Shown: piece after piece, positions 7,388-14,952 of the stretch
How the letters are laid out: each line of letters begins with the position of its first letter
Position numbering within the stretch: position 1 is the first letter of the stretch
Source of the DNA: CAYXZQ01 sp963717515
Lineage (GTDB): Archaea > Nanobdellota > Nanobdellia > Woesearchaeales > DSVV01
DNA length: 64,000 nt
Assembly: GCA_963717515.1 (NCBI GenBank)
Contig: OY970338.1
Coordinates: forward strand, 1-64,000
Direction: 5' to 3'
Position numbers and translations under genes: made by a program
The notes under the pieces: model-generated
The model's database searches: none
Told to the model about the DNA's origin: nothing
What the model saw: the letters and a program-made list of their open reading frames with translations, nothing else

Positions 7388-8509
7388 TCAGTCGAACTTC
7401 ATGCCGAAGTTTAGGTTGAAACCTGCGAGAAGCTCACTGCATTCTTTCAGGCATCTTATTCCGAAGTTCTTGATATTGAGCAGCTCCTTCTCTTTCTTTG
7501 CTGCAAGATCCCTTATTTTCCTGATATCCGCCCCTTCAAGGCACTTTGCTGTCCTGACACTGAGTCCGAATCCATCCAGATCAAGCTTCAGGTTTTCTCT
7601 GTACTGTTCCTGAACACTTGGCACAGCGTTGTCAAGGTCCAGATAGATTTCAAGCAGACCCTTCATCTGGGGTGTATCTTTCAGGAAACTTTTAGTCTTG
7701 TCAATCACTTCCTGCATCCAGTATATCCTGTCCTGAAGCTCTGAATTCTTCTCTTCCAATGAACTGACATATGCGAGCATGGCTTTTGGATACCTGTACC
7801 TGGACAGGATCTCCCTGTTTTTTGGCTTTCTGAGCTTTCTCAGCGCCTTTCTCTTTATCTGGCCTATCCTTTCATTGCTGACTGCATAATCTTTCCCGAC
7901 ACTGACTTGGGTCCTCTTTTCAAGGTATATGTCCCTAATGACCTTCTGTTCTCTGGGAGTCAGTCCATCTATCATATCTTCAAGCTTTTTTTTGTCGATG
8001 AACTCAGGGGGCATGTAGTTCTTGTGAAATACTTCGAGCACATAGCTCCTTGCGAAGGACCTGAAATTCTCTATTGTATACTCCCCTTTTTTCGCCTTCC
8101 TAAATTCATTGTATAACCCTGGTTCATATCCTGGGTATTGCAGGACATCATTGAGCAGCCTCTGGTACGGATCAGAAATGAGGAGGTCGTCGATGGAGAG
8201 GTCTTTTTCCGCCTGCCTGATGGTCTTCCTGAGAATCTTCCTCTCAAAGATCTTCTTTACATACCAGTCCATGCCATCGGACGACAAAGCATCCAGCAGC
8301 CCGGTGAAATATGTCCTTATCCCTTCATCGAGCCTCTGGTTGTTCGTGCCTTCAGATACATATACCCCGTTGTCTCTTGCCTCCCTGTAGATATTTTTCA
8401 CGCTTCCATTGCTGAGCTTCACTGAGGAAGAGGCTTCGTCATATGTCAGGCCCATATTATAGAGCCTGATCGCTAGCCTTTTGCTGAAATCGTCAATTCT
8501 CCCTTCCAT
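7388..8509 (-). CDS. Sigma-70 region-4-like HTH plus RNA polymerase alpha-CTD-like protein
   Basis: 373 residues with an architecture foreign to archaeal transcription. Residues about 5-50 form an HTH-like unit (AIRLYNMGLTYDEASSSV). Residues 183-230 match bacterial sigma-70 region 4: LTPREQKVIRDIY, then VSNERIGQIKRKALRKLRKP, the DNA-recognition helix that reads the -35 element. Residues about 247-275 look coiled-coil. Residues 309-371 match the bacterial alpha C-terminal domain: LDGFGLSVRTAKCLEGADIR, ELLNIKNFG and a final GFNLNFGM. No sigma region 2 is present, so it is not a normal sigma factor; a DNA-binding transcription regulator is likely. It is divergent from the SRAP gene. Confidence 0.85.
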   Translation of the reverse strand: MEGRIDDFSKRLAIRLYNMGLTYDEASSSVKLSNGSVKNIYREARDNGVYVSEGTNNQRLDEGIRTYFTGLLDALSSDGMDWYVKKIFERKILRKTIRQAEKDLSIDDLLISDPYQRLLNDVLQYPGYEPGLYNEFRKAKKGEYTIENFRSFARSYVLEVFHKNYMPPEFIDKKKLEDMIDGLTPREQKVIRDIYLEKRTQVSVGKDYAVSNERIGQIKRKALRKLRKPKNREILSRYRYPKAMLAYVSSLEEKNSELQDRIYWMQEVIDKTKSFLKDTPQMKGLLEIYLDLDNAVPSVQEQYRENLKLDLDGFGLSVRTAKCLEGADIRKIRDLAAKKEKELLNIKNFGIRCLKECSELLAGFNLNFGMKFD

Positions 8510-8606
8510 CCATGATGTTAACCAGAAGTCATATTTATAATTTACTATTATGAGGTGGTATCAATCCATGACAAATTTTTTATCTTCCATCACATTCCCT
8601 GTCAGC

Positions 8607-9305
8607 ATGTGCGGAAGATACACTATCACCTTCACGATTGAAGAGGCTCTCGAGGCGTTCAATGCAGAGAGAGTGATAGAGGATTTTGCCCCTAATTTCA
8701 ATGCAGCTCCGACCCAGGACCTGCCTGTCATAATTAAGGTGAAAGGCAAGGTCGTGCTGGACCTGTTCCGCTGGGGGCTCATCCCCCACTGGGCCAAGGA
8801 CATGGAAGTCTCCTACAAGATGATAAATGCCCGGGCAGAGACAGTCGCAGAGAAGCCGTCTTACAAGGGTGCCTTTCTCAACCACAGATGCCTTGTGCCT
8901 GCTTCCGGATTCTTCGAGTGGGAGAAAACAGAGACAGGAAAAGTTCCGCATTACATCACTCTCAAAGACAGGAAGATATTTGCCTTTGCAGGCATATCAT
9001 CGACCTGGACAAGCCCTGAGGGCGAGACCATCAACTCATTCTCCATTGTCACGACCACAGCGAACCCGCTTATGCTGAAGCTCCATGACAGGATGCCTGT
9101 CATAATCCCGAGACAGGATGAGAAGGCATGGCTTGACAATGAGATAACTGACATAGAGAGGCTCAAGTCCCTCATGGTGCCATACGATGCAGAAGAGATG
9201 CAGGAGCACGCAGTCTCGTCAAAGGTAAACTCTCCGAAGAACAATGCCAAAGAATTGTTAGAGCCTCTTCAAAGTTTTAATCAGGCACTGGACAAGTGGG
9301 TGTGA
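8607..9305 (+). CDS. SRAP-domain protein (YedK/HMCES family)
   Basis: 232 residues starting at MCGRYT; the initiator Met is removed so that Cys2 becomes the N-terminal nucleophile. Family motifs are all present: the N-terminal CGRYT, FNAAPTQDLPVI, RWGLIPHWAKD, INARAETVAEKPSY, CLVPASGFFEWEK and LHDRMPVII. SRAP proteins form a thiazolidine crosslink with abasic sites in single-stranded DNA and shield them. In bacteria the gene often sits with translesion polymerases, which makes the following operon notable. The TATA-like run at about 8575 supports this start over the upstream in-frame ATG at 8550. Confidence 0.95.
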   Translation: MCGRYTITFTIEEALEAFNAERVIEDFAPNFNAAPTQDLPVIIKVKGKVVLDLFRWGLIPHWAKDMEVSYKMINARAETVAEKPSYKGAFLNHRCLVPASGFFEWEKTETGKVPHYITLKDRKIFAFAGISSTWTSPEGETINSFSIVTTTANPLMLKLHDRMPVIIPRQDEKAWLDNEITDIERLKSLMVPYDAEEMQEHAVSSKVNSPKNNAKELLEPLQSFNQALDKWV

Positions 9306-9341
9306 GGCTTATAAACTGATTCTTATCCAGCAAGGCATACA

Positions 9342-9755
9342 ATCAAGCAGTGCAGACTACAGAACTACCTGGAGCCGAGGCTCTCGTACAACAGCGGAAA
9401 GGACCTCAGCATCTACGCCTGGAGAAAGAAGGTCCTTGAAAGGGACATGGACAGGTGCAAAAACTGCAAAGGGAAGATAAGGGACAGGTACAGGAAGAAG
9501 ATATTCCCGCTCGAGGCCCATCACATAATCCCCAGGAGGCATGGCGGGAGGAACACGCTTGCGAACGGCGTGACCCTCTGCAGGTTCTGCCATAATTATT
9601 TTGACTACATGTATTCGGCAGAAGGCCTCGATTATCATGAGATCAGGAAGTCGAAGACAGGAGATGAGATTATACAAGAGACAGAGTCCCTCATGAAGAG
9701 GAGGTTTTACAGGTTTTTGTCCAGGGTGATGCATTATGGAGAAGAATATATCTGA
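9342..9755 (+). CDS. HNH endonuclease-like protein, start codon unclear
   Basis: From the ATG at 9447 the product is 102 residues and has the HNH signature: CKNC, FPLEAHHIIPRRHGG, LANGVTLCRFCHNYF. The open frame clearly continues upstream with family-like sequence (LSIYAWRKKVLERDMDRC), back to a stop at 9310, yet contains no ATG, GTG or TTG. A TATA box at 9308-9315 would place a leaderless start near 9342, where the codon is ATC. Either a non-standard start or a mutated or miscalled ATG is likely. It overlaps the next gene by 20 bp, so it belongs to the polymerase operon. Confidence 0.65.
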   Translation: MKQCRLQNYLEPRLSYNSGKDLSIYAWRKKVLERDMDRCKNCKGKIRDRYRKKIFPLEAHHIIPRRHGGRNTLANGVTLCRFCHNYFDYMYSAEGLDYHEIRKSKTGDEIIQETESLMKRRFYRFLSRVMHYGEEYI

Positions 9756-10221
9756 AAAAGGGAGGATGGTGCTTGTCAAAGGCACCCACAGGGAAGTGAG
9801 GGACAGGATGGCTGAGCTTTCTGTAGAACTGTCCAGGACATGCGAGAAGATGCTCTTCATCGACACCATGAACAGCATGGACCCGCACCATCCTGTCTAC
9901 AGGGTGCCTGACCAGGAGAGCCTGTTCAAAAGGATATACTGCGCAAGGACGCCGAAGCCGTATGACCTGCTTGCAAGGCTCAGGACAGCGAAGTATTTCA
10001 TAAAGAGGAACAGGATAGGGGCGGTACTCATAAATTCACTGACCCTCTTGTTCGAGGATTCAGATGAGGATGAGGTGAACCCTGTGCTCAGGCAGATTCT
10101 TGCTGAGTTGAAAGAATTGACAGAGGAGAACGGCCTCATAACGATAATCGGCAGCTCACCAAGAGATGCAGTGCCTGTAAGGCAGGCTGAGGCCACCATA
10201 AAGGCAGCAGGAATGGTATGA
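9736..10221 (+). CDS. RecA/RadA-like protein lacking Walker A
   Basis: 161 residues. The pattern of strands and helices follows the RecA core: VLVKGTHREVRDRMAELSVE where the P-loop should be, KMLFIDTMNSMDPHHPVYRV, then IGAVLINSLTLLFEDSDEDE in the Walker B position and LITIIGSSPRDAVPVRQAEA near the end. The P-loop GKT/S is absent, so it should not hydrolyse ATP in the usual way. It lies directly before a small gene and the degenerate polymerase gene, with ATGA overlap. The arrangement recalls ImuA-type RecA-like partners of error-prone polymerases; that comparison is inference. Confidence 0.6.
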   Translation: MEKNISEKGRMVLVKGTHREVRDRMAELSVELSRTCEKMLFIDTMNSMDPHHPVYRVPDQESLFKRIYCARTPKPYDLLARLRTAKYFIKRNRIGAVLINSLTLLFEDSDEDEVNPVLRQILAELKELTEENGLITIIGSSPRDAVPVRQAEATIKAAGMV

Positions 10222-10562
10222 TGGGGCACACTGTCCATCCCATGCGCCAGGTAATCTACGCAAGGATTGCAGAGCTGAAAAAACTCTGCAGAGGCTTGAG
10301 GGAGCCTGACAGGACCGCAGCAGAGAGCCTGCTCTTCCACATCTACCAGAACATATCGGCGATAAGCTATGCAAACCCCATGCCGAATGATGTCGAGGAC
10401 AGCATGCTCTTTGTGATCCTGATACAGGAGAAGCTTGCGCAGGCATCCATGATTGACGAGCTCACGCTCCTGGTATTCTCTCTAATGGTGCGCTACAGGG
10501 TGAACAGGGAGAGGTATCCTGATGAAGGCGACATTCATAGACTGCTTCAGGCAGGGAGATGA
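10218..10562 (+). CDS. Small helical protein of the PolB operon
   Basis: 114 residues, almost wholly alpha-helical (MRQVIYARIAELKKLCRGL, LLFHIYQNISAISYANPM, MLFVILIQEKLAQASMIDEL). I do not recognise the family. It overlaps both neighbours: 4 bp with the RecA-like gene and 41 bp with the polymerase gene, so translation is coupled. Its position between an inactive RecA-like protein and an altered PolB suggests an adaptor in that complex. Confidence 0.65.
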   Translation: MMGHTVHPMRQVIYARIAELKKLCRGLREPDRTAAESLLFHIYQNISAISYANPMPNDVEDSMLFVILIQEKLAQASMIDELTLLVFSLMVRYRVNRERYPDEGDIHRLLQAGR

Positions 10563-12735
10563 CATCATCCTCTGGCTGAAGAGAGGCAAAGACGACATCA
10601 TGCTAGCCGACACCTTCATGCCGAAGGTATACATCAGGCACAGGGACCTCAGGGGGATGAAACAGATCCTTTCAGAGCACGGCATAGGCTCGCGCTTCGC
10701 AAAGAAGAACAGCTTCTATGCAAGGGATGTCTGGGTTCTTGAGATACCTGTCAGCAGGCTGTCCCTGTACGAGAGGACAGTGAAGAGGATCGAGAACATC
10801 ACAGGCTACACAGCCGAGCTCTACAATGCTGACCTCAAGCCTGAAGAATATTACATGTTCGAAAAAGACATCTTCCCTCTTGCCGAGGTCGAGGTCGTGC
10901 AGAAAGGCGGCAGGATAATATCCATATATTCAGCCGACGACATCGACAGGATCGATTACAGCATTCCAAAGTTCAGGGTCTGCTCGCTCAGGATAAAGAC
11001 AGCCGACAACCTCTTCAAGGGCATGGGGACAGGGCTTCTTTCTGTGCGCATGAACAACGAACTCATCGATGGGAGCGAGGAAGAGATGCTGAGGGGATTC
11101 AAGGAGAGGTTCGAGAGCCTCGACCCTGACATTGTCTGGGCAGAGAACGGCAACCTCGTCCTGCCGTATCTTTCAGCTAAGTTCAGGGAATACGGCATCG
11201 GATTCAGTTTCAGCAGGTTCGGTGACGACGACATGTCTTTTAAGCAGGGCGAGCATTATTTCACGTACTCGCGCGTGGTCTACCGCACGCATTCAATCTT
11301 TCTAAAAGGCAGGCTCCATTTCGATGCGCGCAGCTTCTTTGCCGACGACACAGGCCTGCGCGGGATACTCGACGGCGCAAGAGTGTGCCGGCAGAGGATA
11401 CAGAGGACAGAGATGCGCTCGGCAGGCGCGGCTGTGACGAACCTGCTCATGTACACTGCGCACAGCATGGGCTTTCTCCTGCCCTACAAGACAGGCATCA
11501 TCGAGCGCTTCAAGACAATGCACGAGCTCTACAATGCAGACAGGGGCTCTGTGATATTCGAGCCGAGAGTGGGGTTCCATGCTGATGTCGCAGAGTTCGA
11601 CTACGTGTCCCTGTATCCCAATATCATGAACAGGCACAACCTCAGCCCTGAGACACTCTATTGCAGGTGCTGCAGGGACAACAAAGTGCCCGGGCTCTCA
11701 TACAATTACTGCACGAAAAATCGCGGGGTCGTCGCCATTGTCGCAGAGAAGCTGATAAAGAGGAGGATCGCTCTCAAGAGCATGCCAACGCCTGAGAACA
11801 AGGAGAAGGTGGACTATCTCAAATGGCTTCTCGTGACAATGTTCGGGTATCAGGCATTCAAGAACAGGAAGATAGGGACAATCGAGAACCACGAGTCAAT
11901 ACAGAGCTATGCAAGAGAGACCCTGATGAGCTCTGCGAGGGTAGCCGAGAGAGCGGGCTGGGAGGTGGTCCACGGCATAATCGACTCTGTATACGTGAAG
12001 AAGAAAGACGGCTATGATGCGAGGGATGCACAGAGGCTCGGAAAGGAGCTCTACAATGAGACAGGGCTGGAGATTGCGCATGACGGGGATTACAGGTGGA
12101 TGGTTTTCCTGCCGTCTGTGCTCGAGCGAAACATCCCTGTGCCCACGAGGTTCTACGGCGTGACAATGGACGGCAGGCCCAAGGCAAGGGGCATAGAACT
12201 CAGGAGGAAGGATTCGCCTGCAGTCGTCAAGAACATGCAGAAAGAAGTCATCGGGAGGCTCGCTCCGGCAAGGGACGAGGAAGGTTTCCGCTCGCTCTTT
12301 CCGCAGGTTTTCAGGATACTGCGCAACCATGCCAGGGTTCTCTGTCATGCATCGGCAGAGGACCTGAAAATCAGGAGGACCCTATCGAAGACAGATTACA
12401 GGGGCGACATCGCCCAGAAAGTGGTGATCAGGAAGATGAAGAAGGAGGGCTTCGACATCAGGCCAGGGCAGTCGATATCCTATATCCTGAGGGATACGGG
12501 CAACAGGAACCCGCATAAGAGGTATTCGAGCATAGAGGGATTCGACGGTGTTGCCGACACGCAGAAGTATTCAGAGCTCATGGCAAGGGCGGTCTTCGGC
12601 ATGCTGCAGCCCTTCGGCGTGACAATGGCGCAGGTGGAGGAGAGCATGAAGCCCGGCAGGCAGGCGAAAGTATGGGAGTTTGTGCCGTTGAAGAAGATGG
12701 CAGGGCAGAAGGGAAATGCATTTAAACATCGTTGA
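10522..12735 (+). CDS. B-family DNA polymerase homologue with degenerate catalytic motifs (PolB2-like)
   Basis: 737 residues. Exonuclease motif I, normally FDIE, reads SLRIK and motif II lacks its Asp (ENGNLVLPYL), so proofreading is surely lost. Polymerase motif A is kept (DYVSLYPNIM, Asp360). Motif B is KWLLVTMFGYQ (Lys434 kept, the usual Asn replaced by Thr). Motif C, normally YGDTDS, is HGIIDS (484-489): the first Asp is Ile while the second remains. This fits the family of inactivated or damage-specialised archaeal PolB2 paralogues, not the replicative PolB. It ends the operon that starts with the HNH gene. Confidence 0.85.
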   Translation: MKATFIDCFRQGDDIILWLKRGKDDIMLADTFMPKVYIRHRDLRGMKQILSEHGIGSRFAKKNSFYARDVWVLEIPVSRLSLYERTVKRIENITGYTAELYNADLKPEEYYMFEKDIFPLAEVEVVQKGGRIISIYSADDIDRIDYSIPKFRVCSLRIKTADNLFKGMGTGLLSVRMNNELIDGSEEEMLRGFKERFESLDPDIVWAENGNLVLPYLSAKFREYGIGFSFSRFGDDDMSFKQGEHYFTYSRVVYRTHSIFLKGRLHFDARSFFADDTGLRGILDGARVCRQRIQRTEMRSAGAAVTNLLMYTAHSMGFLLPYKTGIIERFKTMHELYNADRGSVIFEPRVGFHADVAEFDYVSLYPNIMNRHNLSPETLYCRCCRDNKVPGLSYNYCTKNRGVVAIVAEKLIKRRIALKSMPTPENKEKVDYLKWLLVTMFGYQAFKNRKIGTIENHESIQSYARETLMSSARVAERAGWEVVHGIIDSVYVKKKDGYDARDAQRLGKELYNETGLEIAHDGDYRWMVFLPSVLERNIPVPTRFYGVTMDGRPKARGIELRRKDSPAVVKNMQKEVIGRLAPARDEEGFRSLFPQVFRILRNHARVLCHASAEDLKIRRTLSKTDYRGDIAQKVVIRKMKKEGFDIRPGQSISYILRDTGNRNPHKRYSSIEGFDGVADTQKYSELMARAVFGMLQPFGVTMAQVEESMKPGRQAKVWEFVPLKKMAGQKGNAFKHR

Positions 12736-12750
12736 GCACCGGATTTTCTG

Positions 12751-13269
12751 ATGAAGAGGACTATAATAGAGATAAAAGCGCGCTCTAAAGAGCATGGGAA
12801 GGTCAGGGACATATTAAAAAGAGAGAAGGCCGATTTCAGGGGCACTGACCACCAGGTCGATACGTATTTCAACGTCAAATCCGGCAGGCTCAAGCTCAGG
12901 GAAGGCAATATAGAGAATCACCTGATATTCTATGACAGGGAGAACAAGAAAGGGCCGAAGCAATCGGATGTGATGCTGTATGTGACAGGGCCGGAGTCAT
13001 CATTGAAAGAAATCCTTACCAAATCACTTGGCATTCTGGTTGTCGTCGACAAGATGAGGGAAATATACTTCATGGGCAATGTCAAGTTCCACCTGGACAC
13101 AGTGGAAGGGCTGGGGGAATTCGTCGAGATAGAGGCAATCGACGATAAAGGTGATATAGGCAGGGAGAAGCTGCTTGCACAGTGCAGGCATTACATGGAA
13201 TTGCACAATATTTCTGAGAAGGACCTTGTCACCGGCTCATACAGCGACATGCTGATGGAGAAAAAATAG
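12751..13269 (+). CDS. CYTH-domain protein (class IV adenylate cyclase CyaB-like)
   Basis: 172 residues. It opens with the ExExK motif (IEIKARS) that names the triphosphate-tunnel fold, followed by DHQVDTYFNVKSGRLKLREG, YDRENKKGPKQSDV and a C-terminal GLGEFVEIEAI. CYTH enzymes act on triphosphates with two metal ions; archaeal members include thiamine triphosphatase-like and CyaB-like proteins, and the substrate cannot be told from sequence. It begins 15 bp after the polymerase gene, so it may be cotranscribed. It converges with Taw1. Confidence 0.85.
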   Translation: MKRTIIEIKARSKEHGKVRDILKREKADFRGTDHQVDTYFNVKSGRLKLREGNIENHLIFYDRENKKGPKQSDVMLYVTGPESSLKEILTKSLGILVVVDKMREIYFMGNVKFHLDTVEGLGEFVEIEAIDDKGDIGREKLLAQCRHYMELHNISEKDLVTGSYSDMLMEKK

Positions 13270-13271
13270 GC

Positions 13272-14216
13272 TCAACTGCCAAAATCCATGACCCTTCCGT
13301 CGAAATCCTCTTTCATGAGGAGCGTGACCCTGCTCCTTTCATGCTCATCTATCAGCCTGTAGTCAGTGTGCTTGAGCATCTCATTAGTGAATGCCCTTAT
13401 GTCCTCATGGCGGGGCATGTTCTCCTTGTCCATCCTGTCTTTTGAGCAGCCCACGAACATGTATGCCTTGACCTCGACAAAACGGGGCTGGTACTTATTT
13501 ATTATCCCTGCCCATTCTTCGGGACGCACCATGTTCAGGCCTTTGATTATCGTGAATCTCATGCATGTCCTTGTCTTCATGTTCAGCTCAGGAATCAGTG
13601 ACAGGGATTCATTGAGCCTTTTCCAGCCGTCTGGAAGGAGGGGCTGGTCGATCTTCTTGAAGAGCTCCTCATCCGGCGCATCAACTGAGAAATACAGCTG
13701 TGTCGGAGGCTCAAGCCCTCTTATCACGTCCGGCTCCATTGCGTTCGTGACGACAAACGTTGAATAACCTCTGCTGTGGAGTTCTCTTATGAGCTTGTTG
13801 AGTTTCGGATACAGGGTGGGCTCGCCTGTGAGCGATATCGCAAAATGCAGGGGCTTCATGGATTCTTCGAGCTTCTTTCTGTCGGCCTTGTCATTTCCGC
13901 CGAAGCCGGCAAGAAGGCTGCGCTGGCCATCGATGCATCTGTCTATGACATCCTCAGGGCTGTCGAAATCATCCATCTCCATCCCTTCTGAATATTCAAG
14001 CGGCCTCCAGCAGAATATGCACCTGTTCTGGCAGAAGCCCACGCTAGGGCTCATCTGCACGCACCTGTGGCTGTTTATACCGTAGAACTGCTGCTTGTAA
14101 CAGACACCCTCGTCCCGTATGCTCTTCTTTGTCCATGAGCATATCTTGACAGCTGTGTGCTTCCCTGCGAAGCGGTACTGCTGCTTTTCGAGGAGGGCTT
14201 TTACATTATTGTCCAT
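13272..14216 (-). CDS. taw1: tRNA 4-demethylwyosine synthase (radical SAM)
   Basis: 314 residues. The radical-SAM cluster motif is CQNRCIFCWRP (Cys62, 66, 69), and three further cysteines at 26, 39 and 52 hold the second 4Fe-4S cluster. Those positions are the same as those known for the Pyrococcus enzyme. It condenses N1-methylguanosine-37 of tRNA-Phe with pyruvate to make imidazoline-ring 4-demethylwyosine, a step of archaeal and eukaryotic wyosine synthesis. SAM-binding features such as SLTGEPTLYPKL and the SVDAP loop are present. Confidence 0.95.
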   Translation of the reverse strand: MDNNVKALLEKQQYRFAGKHTAVKICSWTKKSIRDEGVCYKQQFYGINSHRCVQMSPSVGFCQNRCIFCWRPLEYSEGMEMDDFDSPEDVIDRCIDGQRSLLAGFGGNDKADRKKLEESMKPLHFAISLTGEPTLYPKLNKLIRELHSRGYSTFVVTNAMEPDVIRGLEPPTQLYFSVDAPDEELFKKIDQPLLPDGWKRLNESLSLIPELNMKTRTCMRFTIIKGLNMVRPEEWAGIINKYQPRFVEVKAYMFVGCSKDRMDKENMPRHEDIRAFTNEMLKHTDYRLIDEHERSRVTLLMKEDFDGRVMDFGS

Positions 14217-14392
14217 TGTGTGCAGGACTGAGCCTATTCTTATAAAGGTTTTCAGGCAGGGGAGGAAGAAGTGTCATTTGTTCAAGCATAAGTTTGTAGA
14301 ATGGAAATTCCCAGTTGAAATATTAAAGGTCATGTTTATAAATGACGGCTGCATATGTTATATACAATAAAAATTCAAGGGTGATGATATTG

Positions 14393-14497
14393 ATGGATGA
14401 TAGCATGACATGCAATGACCTCTGCTTCCTGAAGACCAAGAAGAAGAACGACCTTGAGATCGAGGAGCAGATATTCATAAATGACTGTGACTGCTGA
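14393..14497 (+). CDS. Small Cys-containing peptide, unknown
   Basis: A 34-residue ORF (MDDSMTCNDLCFLKTKKKND, then an acidic helix, ending NDCDC). GGTGAT at 14379-14384 is a proper ribosome binding site 8 nt before the ATG, and a TATA-like 'gttatatac' lies about 35 bp upstream. A T-rich terminator follows at once. Two Cys pairs at the two ends (CxxxC and CDC) could bind a metal or form disulphides. Spurious ORFs rarely have promoter, binding site and terminator together, so I think it is real. Confidence 0.45.
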   Translation: MDDSMTCNDLCFLKTKKKNDLEIEEQIFINDCDC

Positions 14498-14499
14498 CA

Positions 14500-14522
14500 A
14501 AGCAGGCATTTTTCTTTTTTTT
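14500..14522 (+). terminator. Oligo-T transcription terminator
   Basis: A run of 13 T interrupted by one C (14509-14522) follows the small Cys peptide. Archaeal RNA polymerase stops at such U-rich tracts. Confidence 0.5.
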
Positions 14523-14666
14523 ATGCACTTGGGGCATCAGGCAGATAAAGGAAGTTCTTTAAGCCTCAAGCAGTAATTAAATATACTATCCATGACGATA
14601 ATGTATAGGTTAATTTCCAAATATTTATAAACTATATAGCATTAGCATTTTACGGGGGTGATAGAA

Positions 14667-14900
14667 ATGCCGGATGTTACAGTTTACAGCACGCCGATAT
14701 GCCCATTCTGCAAAAAGGCCAAGGATTTTTTGAAGCAGCATGATGTCAAATTCGAGGATGTAGATGTGAGCGCTGACCATGAGAGGCAGCATGAGATGAT
14801 CGAGAAGTCAGGCCAGATGGGTGTGCCTGTGCTTGACATAGACGGGCAGATAATAGTCGGGTTCGATGTCGAGAAGATCAAGGCGGCTTTGGGAATCTGA
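14667..14900 (+). CDS. Glutaredoxin-like protein
   Basis: 77 residues with the thioredoxin fold: VTVYSTPICPFCKKAKDFL carries the CPFC redox pair, VPVL holds the cis-proline and GFDVEKIKAAL ends the domain. It is the short NrdH/glutaredoxin-like type that reduces disulphides in the cytoplasm. GGGGTGAT upstream gives the start at 14667, and a TATA box (aatatttataaac) lies near 14622-14634. It precedes the pentose phosphate operon, whose NADPH could feed it. Confidence 0.9.
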   Translation: MPDVTVYSTPICPFCKKAKDFLKQHDVKFEDVDVSADHERQHEMIEKSGQMGVPVLDIDGQIIVGFDVEKIKAALGI

Positions 14901-14952
14901 CAATGATGCTCAGTATTCTATTGCTTGTCAGAGCAGGTCTTTGGAGGACAGG

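Noticed and set aside
7388..8509. True bacterial sigma factor (bacterial contamination)
   Set aside because: It lacks sigma regions 2 and 3, and the neighbouring genes on both sides carry archaeal TATA-type promoters and archaeal families.
10522..12735. Main replicative DNA polymerase B
   Set aside because: Exonuclease motifs are lost and motif C is altered, so it is a specialised paralogue.
14658..14666. GTG start for the glutaredoxin gene
   Set aside because: That GTG is part of the ribosome binding site GGGGTGAT; the ATG at 14667 is correctly spaced.
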